In this document: piece by piece, positions 34,651 through 46,078 of the stretch
Position numbering within the stretch: position 1 is the first letter of the stretch
Layout of the letters: every line of letters starts with the position of its first letter
DNA from: Vicia villosa
Taxonomy: Eukaryota; Streptophyta; Magnoliopsida; Fabales; Fabaceae
Assembly: GCF_029867415.1 (NCBI RefSeq)
Contig: NC_081180.1
Coordinates: forward strand, 236,321,761 to 236,385,760
Direction: 5' to 3'
DNA length: 64,000 nucleotides
The notes under the pieces: model-generated
What the model saw: the letters and a program-made list of their open reading frames with translations, nothing else
Databases searched by the model: none
What the model was told of the DNA's origin: nothing
Position numbers and translations under genes: made by a program

Positions 34651-35434
34651 AACTTAATCCTAATGTTTGCAAAGAAAATTTCTCTAAATCTTTGGAAAAA
34701 TCATGTTTTTATGGAAAAAGATGGTTTTTTTTTTAATGAATGTATGAATGCGTGGATGCATGAATGCCACATATTCAAACATGGTAAAACAGACATGGTA
34801 ATACGAACATGGTAACACAAACATGGTACACAAACATGGTAACACAAACATGGTAACACATAGGTTCAAAGGTCCAGCGTCACGAGCATGAGGTCAGAGA
34901 ACCAAAAATGGGATAGATCTAGTTAATCACCTGTACAACATGTTCTACTGATACGTCAGAGTCTACATTTTTCTTTCGGATATTACCGGCTTTCCACAAT
35001 TCATCTCATGAGCCAGTAATATTCTCAAGAAAAACTCGTCTGAGTGTAGTTCTCCGCATGACAACTATCCAAGTCTTCACCTGGATCGTTTCTGCACCAC
35101 GTCCTAACAAGGCCAGGATGGGTTGGGGTTCTACGGCCAACTCAGCTTCTACAGTTCAATGCAGCAATAATGTTTTCGCTACGAAACATGCTAAACATAT
35201 ATTACCAACAAGGAACCTCCACTAAGCGGAAGGATTCTCACGTACGCCTGTACATGACTATACCCTCCACCTAATTTCTTATGTGTACTTAATCCGGGTT
35301 AGGATTTGTCCATAATGTATCACTTGTAACAGAACCACACAAGTAACAGGACCAAAGAATCACACATGTAACAAAAATTAAAATAAAAACAATAATTAGA
35401 AATAACCCTTCCTTTGGAAACAATAAAAAGATGG
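34651..35434 (-). other. Element B leader between PBS and ORF1, with short tandem repeats
   Basis: About 780 bases without a gene. Between roughly 34778 and 34860 a unit close to acaaacatggtaacac recurs about six times with small changes. The rest is unique leader sequence that would carry packaging signals. Confidence 0.65.
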
Positions 35435-35452
35435 TCCCCAGTGAAGTCGCCA
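35435..35452 (-). other. Element B primer-binding site (tRNA-Arg)
   Basis: The - strand reads TGGCGACTTCACTGGGGA, six bases inside the 5' LTR. It agrees at 16 of 18 positions with the complement of plant tRNA-Arg 3' ends as I recall them. tRNA-Arg priming is established for Ogre. Confidence 0.85.
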
Positions 35453-36320
35453 TTTTTCTGTCGCGGGCGAAAAATCGTTTTGTTCCTCTTTTTTGTGGGA
35501 TGAGACACCTGATGCCTTCTTTGGGCTCGAGTGCTCATAAAAAATGATTTTTCTTTGTTTCGACCAAACTTTTTATTATTTCCAAAGGAGGAAAAGGAAA
35601 AAAGCTGCAATAACCTAAAAGTGGGGGGAGAGATCTTGGGTAAGAGGGTTGGTTATACGAAGGGAAGGTATTAGCACCCAACGTATCTATAGGACTCTAT
35701 AGGATTCTTTATTGTTTTTCATTCTATGTTACGGTGGAGGTTCTGTTGTGAAATAGGTGGGACCTAAGGTGTTTGTTTGATTATGCTCGCAAAGATCATC
35801 GCGATCCTCTGCATACATATCCCTTAGAGGGAATCAGAGCATCTGTAGCTCGGGGTCTACGGGTGCTAAGGTTTGAATGGTTTTTTTTGTTTTGTTTTGC
35901 TCGCCAAGGATCGACCTTGTGCCTACGTATTCTCAAAGGGATGTTGAGAAAGTCAGAGCAATCGTAGTTCCCACTTATGCTAGTGGAAGCAAAGGAAAAG
36001 ACACAAATGTCATCTAAATTTCGATGTATCTAATCTATATCATCACATACATCTGTTTGTTTTTTGTTTGAAAATCTTTTCATTATAAGCCCGGGGCCAT
36101 GCCACTGAGGGTGCTTAGAATGATAAAGATGTTTTTGTTGTTTAACCAGCCTTGTGGCAAAAGTTTCAATGAAGTCAGCCTTGTGACAAAAACTTTGATT
36201 AATCAGCCAGCCTTGTGGCAAAAGTTTCAATGAAGTCAGCCTTGTGACAAAAACTTTGATTAATCATCCAGTATGGTGGTAAAACAGTTTGATTGATTAG
36301 CCAGCCTTGTGGCAAAAAGG

Positions 36321-36358
<38 letters not shown>

Positions 36359-37825
36359 TGATTGTTTGTGATGATATAGAAGAGATACTCCTATCATAGA
36401 GATGAAAAATGTCTAATCTCCTAGGGTATTTGATTTGGATATTGGGGATGCTTATAAGAAGCCCGTGGGTCCTTGTACGAAGCCCAAGAGGAGGCTATCC
36501 GAGGGTCCTTGCATTGTAAGCCCAAGAGGAGGCTATGGGAGGGACAATCCAGGGTCCTTGCATTGTAAGCCCAAGAGGAGGCTACGGGAGGGACACTCGT
36601 TTGTACAAAGCCCAAGGGGAGGCGTGGTATAGTTGGTTTGAACTCTTAGAGCGATTTCACCTGGAAACCATACTCTAAATCCTAACCTAAACTAGGGAGA
36701 TTCTTTGCACGAAGCCCAATAGGAGGCTATGGGGAACCTAGTGTTATACTAAGTTGAATAAGCATATAACACAATCACAAGTATGAACAAGTACGAACAA
36801 ACATGAACAAGTACATGAACAAATATGAACAGTTATACATATGTGACAAAGTGTGTGTATATAATGGAGTTTATGAAGGAAATATACCTGTAAGCATGAT
36901 CCAGTTGTATACACAGGGCTCGGGACTTATACTCGGGGAGAAGTCCACTTGAATTTATTCAAAGCTATGTAAACAGGTATTCACAAAAGGGCTTGGGACT
37001 TATACCTACATTGAGGCCCATGGTATATTTTTGGGAAGATTTAAAGAAAAACCTTCATTTTTGGTTTGTTACTCAAAGTTTAGAAAAACAGATTGAGATA
37101 TGTACAAAAATGTGCGTGTACAATGAAATACCTAATTTCATGTACAGGAATGGGTATGTACAAAAGGGCTTGGGACTTATACCTACATGGAGGCCCGTGG
37201 TATATTTACAAAAACATGGTTGATTGTTTATTTACAAACGCGTTGTTTGAAAAACCGTTCGAAAGTTTTTGTTTTTTTGAAAGAGTTTTCTGTATAAAGA
37301 AAAACTTGTATAAAAGGAAAAAAAAGGAGTGGGTCTTATACTCTCTAATATTCGAGAGGCCCCACTTCGTTTTGAAAATTGATTGATTAGTCAAAAAGAT
37401 TTAATCAACAGTTAAAAAGAAATGGTTTATCGTTTTGAAAGAGAATTGCGATCGCTCGTCTTAAAACGATTTGAATTTTTTGAAAAAAACAACTTAATTA
37501 AGTTAAAACAAGTTTTAATACTCAATTAAGACCTAAATGATTAGGGTTTGATCACAAAAAATATTTACAAGTGATTAGGTTAAAAATCAAATGAAAAACA
37601 ATATTTTAAAGTATTAAAAAACACTTAAAACATGTCATTTTAAACCTATTTAAAAATGTATTAAATAAATCTTTTTTGATGATTTTTTTTGGTATTCATA
37701 AAATATGTATATTAAACAAAGAGTATGCAAAAAATGAAGTGAAAATAATGAATTTTGATTGGTTAAATTAATTGGTGAAGTTGTTAAAGAAAATGAAAGA
37801 AAATAGTGTCAAAAAAAAATGTTTT

Positions 37826-37900
37826 GGTCCTGCCAGGGTTTGAACCCACGCCCTCTCTCTCACAACTCAAAACACTTGCCAACTGAGCTGCGCGCGCAGC
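37826..37900 (-). other. tRNA-like box A/box B sequence inside Ogre LTR (right copy)
   Basis: The better preserved copy. Box A is CAGCTCAGTTGG at 37879-37890, box B is GGTTCAAACC at 37837-37846, and 32 bases separate them, as in a tRNA gene. On the coding strand a run of T follows (about 37811-37819), which could act as a Pol III terminator. Cloverleaf ends are poor, so it is not called as a tRNA gene. Confidence 0.6.
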
Positions 37901-38844
37901 TTGTTATTCACACGCTTCCATTTAATTATATTGGAAAACAAACATTTGAATTTTTCAAACCAAAAAAACGCGCCAAGAACACACCTTCAACTGATTTTTG
38001 AAAATCTTTGAAACTGGATTGTTTTGATCAAGTAGATAGTCTATCTTGCTCGGTTTTGGACGAGGAACACAATGGTATCGTTTAATTGCATTTATTTTCA
38101 CTCTAAGATCATTGGTTTTCTGATGAACACGAAGAACCCTAATCCTATGATTCAATCTGAAATTGTGTATAATTGATGAATTGTGAAATTGATTGAGGGC
38201 TATTGATCAGTGATAGTGCAGAAACAAGATAGCAACTCAATTTTTCATTTATGATGCATGTATGTATGAGTTTGAAGTTCATAGCACTTACCTTCAAAAA
38301 CGGCCAAGCTGGGATTCGAATTCTGCAATAGAGGTGTTACAGAAGTTGTTTGATGATCTGGATAGCTTCAATGGACCATATGGAAGGTGTCTGGATGCTT
38401 GGAGTGGATTGAAAACATCTGGATCAGTTGGTGGAACCCGATCTGCAGTTGCTTCAAGTATGAATCGAGCTTGGTGATTCTGAAGTTTTTGATTGATGAT
38501 GAGTGTTGGGATAGTTCATATGTGACATATATGAGGTGTTGGAAGTGTTAGTTTGGACAGATATGGCTTGGTATGGATTTTGGCATGATAAGGTTCAATA
38601 TATGCAAATATGGAAGTGAGGTAGTGATTTTGAGTTTTGAGGTGTTTTTGGGTGTATGAGTGATTCAAACACATCCCATATGGTGTTTATGGTTTGCTAG
38701 AATCATCATTTTGGCCATAGCTTCAAGGATTTGGAGGTTGACATTTCTACCTCTTTGAAACTTAAGAAACTTGCATTCTAAGAAAGAAGAGAGAAAACCT
38801 ATAATTGTGAGGTTTTGGTGTGTTTTGAAGAGTGATTTGCATCT

Positions 38845-38854
38845 CTATTTATAG
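38845..38854 (-). promoter_or_regulatory. TATA box of element B 5' LTR
   Basis: CTATAAATAG on the - strand in the middle of the LTR, upstream of all B genes. Transcription would start about 25-30 bases further left, defining the U3/R border. Confidence 0.6.
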
Positions 38855-40426
38855 GCCAAGAGTTCTGAACTCAGACCTTTGCAAGTTGATCAAGAATTGG
38901 TGATTTGGCTTAAGAGATAAAAAGGAATCTTTTACATTTAATGCAAAATGGTTAAAGTGACCAAACCATGGTTAAAACTCAAGCTTCTTATCCTCTTCCA
39001 TTCTGATCTCAAATCAGAAAAATATCTTCAATTATTGCCTCTATGCATCATTATTTGGATCATTTGGCAAATTGGCTCATAACTTAGTGAAAATGGCATG
39101 AAATTTCAAGTGAAAAGTTCACTAATGTCAAAATTCAAAACCATAGCTACACTTCAAATTTTTTCATGCTCTTGGACATTTTGGAAAGCTCATATTACAC
39201 ACTTCAAAACCCTAGTTGAAAGTTTCTTCAAGATCTTTAAGGAAGTGGGTGAAAAAGATCCATGAACTTTGAAGAAAATGAGGTTTTAAGTGAAATTTTC
39301 AAAAGATACTAACTTTGAAGCTCCATGTCTCTTAAATGGTTGATCTTTTGGAAAAAAATTATATGTGACAAAGTTGTTCATTGGATCAAAATCTACAACT
39401 TTCATGTTGGAAGTTTTTTTCAGTTTGTAGGTGAAATTTTGAGAAATTCCCTTCCAAAGTTTGGAAAAAACCATGAAAAACACTTAGAAATTTTTCTAAG
39501 TATGAAAAGTCAAACTTTTGACTTTTTGATTCTTGATTGATTTTCTTGATTTTTCTTGATCAAATGACTTCATATATCATATATTGATGATTCAAAACTT
39601 CAAAAGTCATGGTTGACCAAAATTCCCCAAAAGTCAATGGTTATCTTGTACAGTTGACTTTTTCAGACGAATCGCGTTTCTGGAGATTTCAAATGAAACA
39701 GGCTATCCTCACCAAATGAATGGTATGAATGGATCATATTGAAGCATTAGAGGATATTGAGCCATGGTTTGAGTTGTGGCACCATGTCCTGATTAAAAAG
39801 TCAGTTGTTCAGTGAATTAGGTCAAAAACCCTAATTGTCGACCTGATGAAATTGATGACTGTGGATCTTGAATTGAGATGTAATTTCCATTGGATGTTGT
39901 CATAGGGATTATTTAAGGATGATTGAAACCTTTGATTGACTTCCTGGGGATTTTTAGGGTTTCCCAAATGTGATCCCTGATTTCAGTCCCTGATAGTTCA
40001 AAACCCTGATCTGAGGATTTGTCTGATCAATCTTTGTGTAGGAGATGTCTTGAGCTAATGGATTAGGTCAAAATGAGGTACTTGGGGTCTTGAGGTCTTG
40101 TCCTAAGTCATTGGGTCAAATCCTGAGCAAAAGTCAAGAGTATGCTATCTTCAGTCAAAACCCTAATTCAGTCGATTCAGAGCCTTTGAGCTTGTTGAAA
40201 TGAATCTCTGAGGACCAAATGTTGATTGTTGATGAAGATGATTCATTTGAGATGAAGGGAGAATAAAACCCTAGTTGATTGTTGCTTGTACTGATGAGTG
40301 ATTTCTTGATTAAATCCCTGCTGAGTCACAAGTAGCAAACACAAACTGTGCAATTTGTTAGAGATGCAAATGATGCATATGCAATGATATGAGGTGGTAT
40401 CTTAGGTCAAAAATTGGGGTATGACA

Positions 40427-41109
40427 ACAGTAAGGGTGAACAAGTCCTTTTAACAAAACCTGTGAGGAAACGAAGGTTAGTAGCAAACACAGGTAAGTCA
40501 CACAATTTTTGGCTTAAGGCTTGCATGGGGTCTGATCAGGTGTCCTTCCCAAGGGTAATTCTATGGATAAGGAGATTTCAGCAACGGGTTCTACCAAGTG
40601 ACTTAGAATTGTCAGCCCCCTCTAAAGCACCCTCGAACATGGTACATGTATACCACGCAATGATACTTTAGGAAGAAACCTATATGAGCTGTAGTATCGG
40701 GTCGCGACCATAACTTGGCATGCACCAAGAATAGCCCTCCCACTACATTCCTAAAAGTTAAGATGGGTTAAAGGTGACTAAAGGTCCCTGAGCTCCGACG
40801 CACCCAAAGATACATGCGTAAACCTCTCTCATGCAAAAGAGGTACACAATAACCAGTGGAGGCCTAACTCAAGTGCGAACTTCATTTTGACCAACCCCAA
40901 GCATGCACAAGGGGGGTCTCCATGACTATGCCGCTCCTAATCCTAAGTGTTCTTGAATCCGGGAATAGGATTCATCCTTCATTTATTTCCCAAAACAACC
41001 CTTAAAAATAAAACAAACAAAGCAAACAATAGAAAACATTTAAGTGATTCCTAAACTTTTAAGGTAACCCCTCTTTTAATCGAAAAATCCCCAGCAGAGT
41101 CTCTAGTTC
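40427..41109 (-). repeat. Second copy of element A internal tail, right part, with PBS
   Basis: After the acagt duplication the sequence repeats 13681-14358 almost base for base, ending in the PBS copy at 41087-41105. It continues the interrupted copy at 17703-17979. Confidence 0.92.
41087..41105 (-). other. Element A primer-binding site (right copy, next to 5' LTR)
   Basis: Same word as 14336-14354 on the - strand, TAGAGACTCTGCTGGGGAT. It lies beside the outermost LTR in the gene orientation, so this is the one that would have primed replication. Confidence 0.7.
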
Positions 41110-44100
41110 TGTAATACAATGAACTGACTTTTTATCGAAATGTCGCGTTAAGCAAGAGTCGCCACCGACTTTTTTTTTATCCAAATTAAATCAGAACGGA
41201 TAAAAGAACAGAGAAAAACCTTTTTGAGAAAAACTGAGTTCGGGGGTAATTATGCAAAGGGAAGGTGTAAGGCACCCTTTGCATCCATGGTTTTCCATGG
41301 GCTCTTAATTGCTTTGCTCATTTTGAAAAGAAATGTAGAAGAATAGAAAACGGACTTTAGCTCGTAAATGAGCGTAGCCATTTTGAAGGTTTATGAGAAA
41401 GAATATGAAAAAGTTTTTAGAGCAAGGCAAAGCAATTAAGGGCAATTACCTGGTTAGATGAAAAATGTTCTTTTAGCCTTTCAGGGTGAAAGGGTCTTTC
41501 CATGCCATAAGAGGGCAGGAAGCCCTTCATTTGGAGGTTGAAGGGTCCTCGAGAGCTCGTTCGCCATAAGACTGTCCCATGCCATAGGGAGGCAGGTAGT
41601 CTAGGGGAAGAACCAGAATAGCCTTTTCGTAGGCAGCCAGAGGACACCTCAGCCTTTTCGTAGGCAACTTCCGAGGGTCGAGATCATGTTTAGTGTATCG
41701 AAGGCAGCATCATTAGGGACCCATGATCTTAATCGAGGCAACATGGCTGAGGTATCCTCGTATTCGAGGGACATGGCTATTTTGCAAAAAACACAAGGCA
41801 ACAAAGGCAACAAAGGCAATAGGCAGCAAAGAGGTTATCCCAAAAGTGTGCGTGTGTGTAGCAATCACGTGATTCAATTTAGAAAATGTCATCTTGTAAT
41901 TAAGTGACTCTAATTCGATTCATAGTTGCACTCCCTAAATTACTAACCACAACAATTGATAAACAAATATAATTAAAGCAAATACGGGGAAGGGGAAAAA
42001 GAAACCAACGGAGGAAAAGGGGGATGAAACCAGCGGAGGATAATAAATAAATAGGTCTAAGACAAGTAATAATTAAGATCAGGGTTTAGGGTTACCGACT
42101 ATTCGAAGCTTTGGCGTTTGGCAAACCCTGAAAGGTGGGAAAAATAGGAAGCAATAGTAGGGTGAGTGCATTATCGGTTCGGAGGCAAACATGGCTAACC
42201 CTAAAAAATAGGAGGACAAAAGAAATTAAAATAATTAAATAAATAGGCACTTAGCTTTGAATTTGATCTGATATGGTTGGCGGTCGGAGGAAACCTCGGG
42301 GTTAACCCTAAAAAATGGCAAAGGCAGAGGAGAAAAAATAGATGTGAGTGTATGCGGAGTTCTTATTTAAAGGGTAAACCCTAAAATAAAAGGAAACAAA
42401 ATAGACTTAAAAATTAAATTTAATACTTAGCTTTGGATCTTGATAGGCGCGTGGTCAGAAGGCATCTGAAAAGTCAATCCTAAAAAGGCACAGAAAATAA
42501 ATATTCTCAGTGTATGGAATGTTCGTTGTAATCCCTGATTAGTGTATGAATTGAATAAAATAACGCAAACGATTTAATTAATTACTGGTCTTGCGACCTA
42601 ATTAATTAAATCAGAGGACGAAAATAAAATCAGACACAAAGGCATTTTTTTTTGGATTTTTGGAATAAAAACAAAGCATATATGAACTCTTGAAAATATA
42701 TGAATAATAAATATAATTTAAAATGAATAAATATACTATTAAATAAAATATATATTATTAATTATAAATAAAATAAAAAAGAATAAAAAGAAAATAAGAA
42801 AGTAATTTAGATAATATAAATATATTAAGATAAATAAAAGGGAATAAGATAAATATTAAATATTAAAATAAAATAATTATTATTATTATTAAAAAAGTTT
42901 TTTTGAAAAAACATATATAAGGTTTTTATAAATAAAAGAGGGAAAAAACAAAAATAAAAAAATATGTAAATATATAAATAAATAAAACATCATGTAAATA
43001 AAAAGAAATTTTTTTGGAAAACTTAGCTTGTGATCAGGTGTTGCACACACTGAGGGATCATGATGGACATGCGGATTCTAGCGCGTTGGATCTGGCGTTA
43101 AAGAGATCAAGTGGCCTGGAGTGAGAGGGAGTATCAAGCTCGCGTGGTCGTGACTGCACCAGATCCGCCTGAACCTTGAAGGGAGGACGCGCGCGTTCTT
43201 ATTTGAATCTGGCCAATCCGATTGCGCCACGTCTTCGTCTTCTTCAACTGAAAGCTTATGGGTATCTTTTATAGCGCTCTTTTGCAGAGAGCTATAAAAG
43301 CTTCGTACCTACAACACCTGCTTTCAATGAATACAAGCAAACAGTACTAAAAATTTGGCGCGAGGCCTCGATTCAACTCCTCTCACTCCCACAAACTCAA
43401 TGGAATCTGTCTTAGGGCCTAATTTTTCATGAATCAAAAAGCCCTAATCGTAACTAGAAAACCCTAACAATGGAAATCGACCCAGAATATGCACAAAAAC
43501 AAAATTAAATGTCCAGAAACCATCAGGATACCATACCAAACAATCATAAGCAACTAGATTTCAATATGAATGCATGAATTAACGGAATTGAAGAGTTTTT
43601 AAAGAAGCTCAAACCGTGACAATATGGAGATGATTCTGGTGATTCTGGGTATGGAATTTAGGGTGTTCACGTCCAGAAAACTTCAAAGAATGGAATAGGC
43701 CCTTTCTCTTTACCTGAATCGAGCTAGAACTTGGAAATTGAAATTGAGATTTTCTTGGATTTTTGGCACTCGAATTAGGTCTTCTAGCTGTAGAATCCCT
43801 CCTCTATGTGAATAGCTTCTCTACTTATAGTAGAATGATTTAGGTCAACAAAATTGGGTTAAATCTTCCTTGAATCCAAAATCAATACTTGATTGAAACA
43901 TGATTTTCACACTTTCTAATCTTGGCCAAATCTCAATCCTTTTTCACCAAATTATATGTGCACGAATTTGAATCAGATATTTGCCTTAAAAGATGATTTA
44001 ATTTGATTGGAACCAAAATAAAATCAATTTTTTTCTATTTTATTTCAAATATTTGATTAATATTGATTTTTTAATGAATAAAAATTCAAATAAAATCAAT

Positions 44101-44993
44101 TAATCATCAATAATTCGAGTCTTAGAGATTGGGGCTTCTAGATGACTTGTATAAGAAGATTGGGTAAAAAGAACTTGGGCCCATTTGCAAAAATATTCAA
44201 GTTTCTTCACATTTTTCCCTCCAAAATAGTCCAACTTTGACAAGGCCTATATCTCCCAATTTTTGAGGTATGAAAGTTTTCTAGGACTTTTTAGAAACCT
44301 TAGAGAGTCCTCTAACCAGTGTCTTTGGTCTCATACTAAAATTATTGTCCATGCTCCTTGTGTGTCCTTTTGAAAAAAGTGATTTTTTGTTGACTTTTGA
44401 AAATGACCTATAATGTTTTGGTCCATATCTCTCAAATGAAGCATTTTTGGACTTGGCATGTGAGAGACAAAATTGTAGAGAATCAAATTTCCTTCAAAAT
44501 TAGCTTTGGATGGAAAATTTCTGATGTTCCACGTGAGAGTTATGGCTGGTAAAAGTTTAGTTGACTTTCTCCTATACAAACCCTAATTTAGAAACCTTTT
44601 GATTTGTTGATTTTTGATCTTTCCTTGATGAACCACGATGAATTCTTGATCAAATGGTGAATGATATTTTAGTATGAGGATCTTGACAAACAAATCAGGA
44701 GTTTTGACTTTACTTTGATCCCAGTTGACTTTCAAGTCAACCTAGTCGACTGTTGACTTTCTGAACATTTGAGTGACCAATCCTTTAAGTTGAGACTTGA
44801 TACTTGTCATAGAGGTAATGTGAGGTACTTTGAGCCATATGGGATGCCTTGGAGCCATTGATTCGGTGATTTTCCTTTGAACAGACCAAACCCTAATTTC
44901 TCAGCCTAGTTTAGGAGAGTGTGTCTTGGAGCTTTGTGTATTGATTTGATTTTGAACAAGAGAAATAGTATGGGCAAATTTTGGGGTATGAAA
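41110..44993 (-). repeat. Element A right LTR (5' LTR in its orientation)
   Basis: 3884 bp, uninterrupted, from TGTAATACAATGAACTGAC to TTGGGGTATGAAA on the + strand, then the gtgtg duplication. It is very close to the middle copy wherever both exist, and more distant from the left copy. It has about 100 bases near 44460-44560 replaced in the left copy by an unrelated short segment. The TATA hairpin is at 43266-43300. Confidence 0.93.
43266..43274 (-). promoter_or_regulatory. TATA box of element A 5' LTR, in an inverted repeat
   Basis: CTATAAAAG on the - strand, mirrored by CTATAAAAG on the + strand at 43292-43300. The 35-base hairpin therefore carries a TATA box facing each way. Confidence 0.5.
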
Positions 44994-44998
44994 GTGTG

Positions 44999-45585
44999 CT
45001 AGATTCCAATCAGATCCTAGAGAATCTCACTTAACTGTTGTTAATGGAATTATGAGGTATCTGAAAGCTACTACTAATGTTGGTTTAGTCTACAGAAGAT
45101 CTAAAGAATACAACTTAGTACGATTCTGTGATGCTGACTATGTTGGAGATAGAATTGAAAGGAAGAGTACTTCTGGAAGTTGTCAATTTCTTGGAAGTCA
45201 TTTGATCTCCTGGTACAGCAAGAAGCAAGCTACCATAGCCCTCTCAACGACAGAAGCAGAATATGTTGCTGCTGCTGGGTGTAGCACACAAATGCTCTGG
45301 ATGAAGAGTCAGCTAGAAGATTATCAAATATATGAGAGTAACATTCCTATCTTCTGTGTTAATACTTCTGCCATATGTTTATCAAAGAATCCTTTCTTAC
45401 ATTCCAAAGCTAAACATATTGAGATTAAACATCATTTTATAAGGGACTATTTTCAGAAGGGTGTTCTTTCTTTGAACTTTGTGGATACAGACCATCAATG
45501 GGCTGATATCTTTACAAAACCCCTTGCTGAAGATAGGTTTAAGTTCATTCTGAAGAATATCAGTATGGATTTATGCCCAGAATGA
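44999..45585 (+). pseudogene. copia RNase H, 3' part of the interrupted pol
   Basis: The frame continues from 1678 once element A and its duplication are removed. Motifs: VVNGIMRYLKATTNVGL, FCDADYVGD (first catalytic D), STTEAEY (E), the H/D region near FVDTDHQWADIFTKPL, and a stop at 45585 after DLCPE. These are the standard copia RNase H landmarks and the usual end of pol. This segment is free of stops, but upstream lesions make the gene non-functional. Confidence 0.9.
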
Positions 45586-46078
45586 GAAGATGAGAAGATC
45601 TTATGTATGGTTATCTTCTGAAATGTGTCAGAACTAGGTGTTTATAAGAAGTTCTGTTAATGATCAATTAGAAGTTTTGATTCTGTTATCAGTAACGTTT
45701 CATTATCTAAGTTGATTCAGAAGCTCTTTAAAGCAAAATAGCTGTCACCAGTCTTTCCAGAAAAATGAACACGTGTTCACTATTTTTGGACACGCGTGCG
45801 TGCAGTTGAGGAGACGCCACCCTAGGTAACTGTGCAAATCATTTCATTTTGTCACTTTATCTCTCCTAACGTCATATCTCATTAAATGCATATTGATGTC
45901 ATTTTTTTCTATAATCATTTCATTTAAACAATATTTCATTTAGTATTTTCTTTTATTCAACCGTTTAAATAACCCACTTCATCTTCATTTCATCTTTTTC
46001 GCTCTCTATCTATTCTTGTGTCTCTCTTTGCATTCATCTCTCAAACCATAGTTTTGTTCTGAACTCAAGCATTTCATC
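45586..46078 (+). other. Spacer between copia pol and the extra ORF
   Basis: 493 bases with no gene. It is AT-rich with a pyrimidine-rich stretch (tcgctctctatctattcttgtgtctctc, about 45999-46030) just before the ATG of the next ORF, which could help a splice acceptor or act as a leader. Confidence 0.5.

Larger units (their letters stand above)
17980..40426 (-). mobile_element. Element B: nearly complete Ogre (Ty3/gypsy, Tat) retrotransposon
   Basis: 22.4 kb with two near-identical LTRs of 4.86 and 4.97 kb, a 5-bp target duplication, a tRNA-Arg PBS beside the right LTR and a PPT beside the left LTR. Genes run on the - strand in the Ogre order: ORF1, gag, protease, predicted intron, RT, two RNase H domains, integrase. 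Size, long LTRs, extra ORF1 and the intron between protease and RT are established Ogre traits. The only coding lesion I can see is a frameshift at the gag/protease boundary. LTR similarity suggests it is the youngest well-preserved element in the window. Confidence 0.93.
35459..40426 (-). repeat. Element B 5' LTR (right)
   Basis: 4968 bp, TGTCGCGGGCG to TTGGGGTATGACA on the + strand. It is the promoter-bearing copy for the - strand genes, with TATA at 38845-38854. It keeps about 115-120 bp (36861-36980) that the left copy lacks. Other differences are scattered single bases. It contains the same repeats and tRNA-like segment as the left copy. Confidence 0.94.
1679..44993 (-). mobile_element. 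Element A: Ogre-like Ty3/gypsy (Tat) element, gag-only, with a tandem duplication; hosts two other insertions
   Basis: Element A has LTRs that on the - strand begin TGTCATACCCC and end ATTACA, a degraded tRNA-Arg PBS next to the right-hand LTR and a decayed gag on the - strand. No protease, RT or integrase reading is visible between 8833 and 11670, so the element was non-autonomous or is deleted. It contains three LTR copies (1679-8832, 14359-17702 and 41110-44993) and two copies of the gag-side internal tail. A simple tandem duplication of about 4.3 kb explains this. The outer ends carry matching 5-bp duplications. Nested inside are the solo LTR at 2403-5713 and Ogre element B at 17980-40426. 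Confidence 0.85.

Noticed and set aside
37826..37900. Functional tRNA gene
   Set aside because: Box A/B spacing fits, but acceptor ends do not pair and the cloverleaf is poor; reported only as tRNA-like.
14359..44993. Two independent element A insertions
   Set aside because: Only the outermost ends carry matching duplications, and the middle LTR lacks its end, so a tandem duplication fits better.
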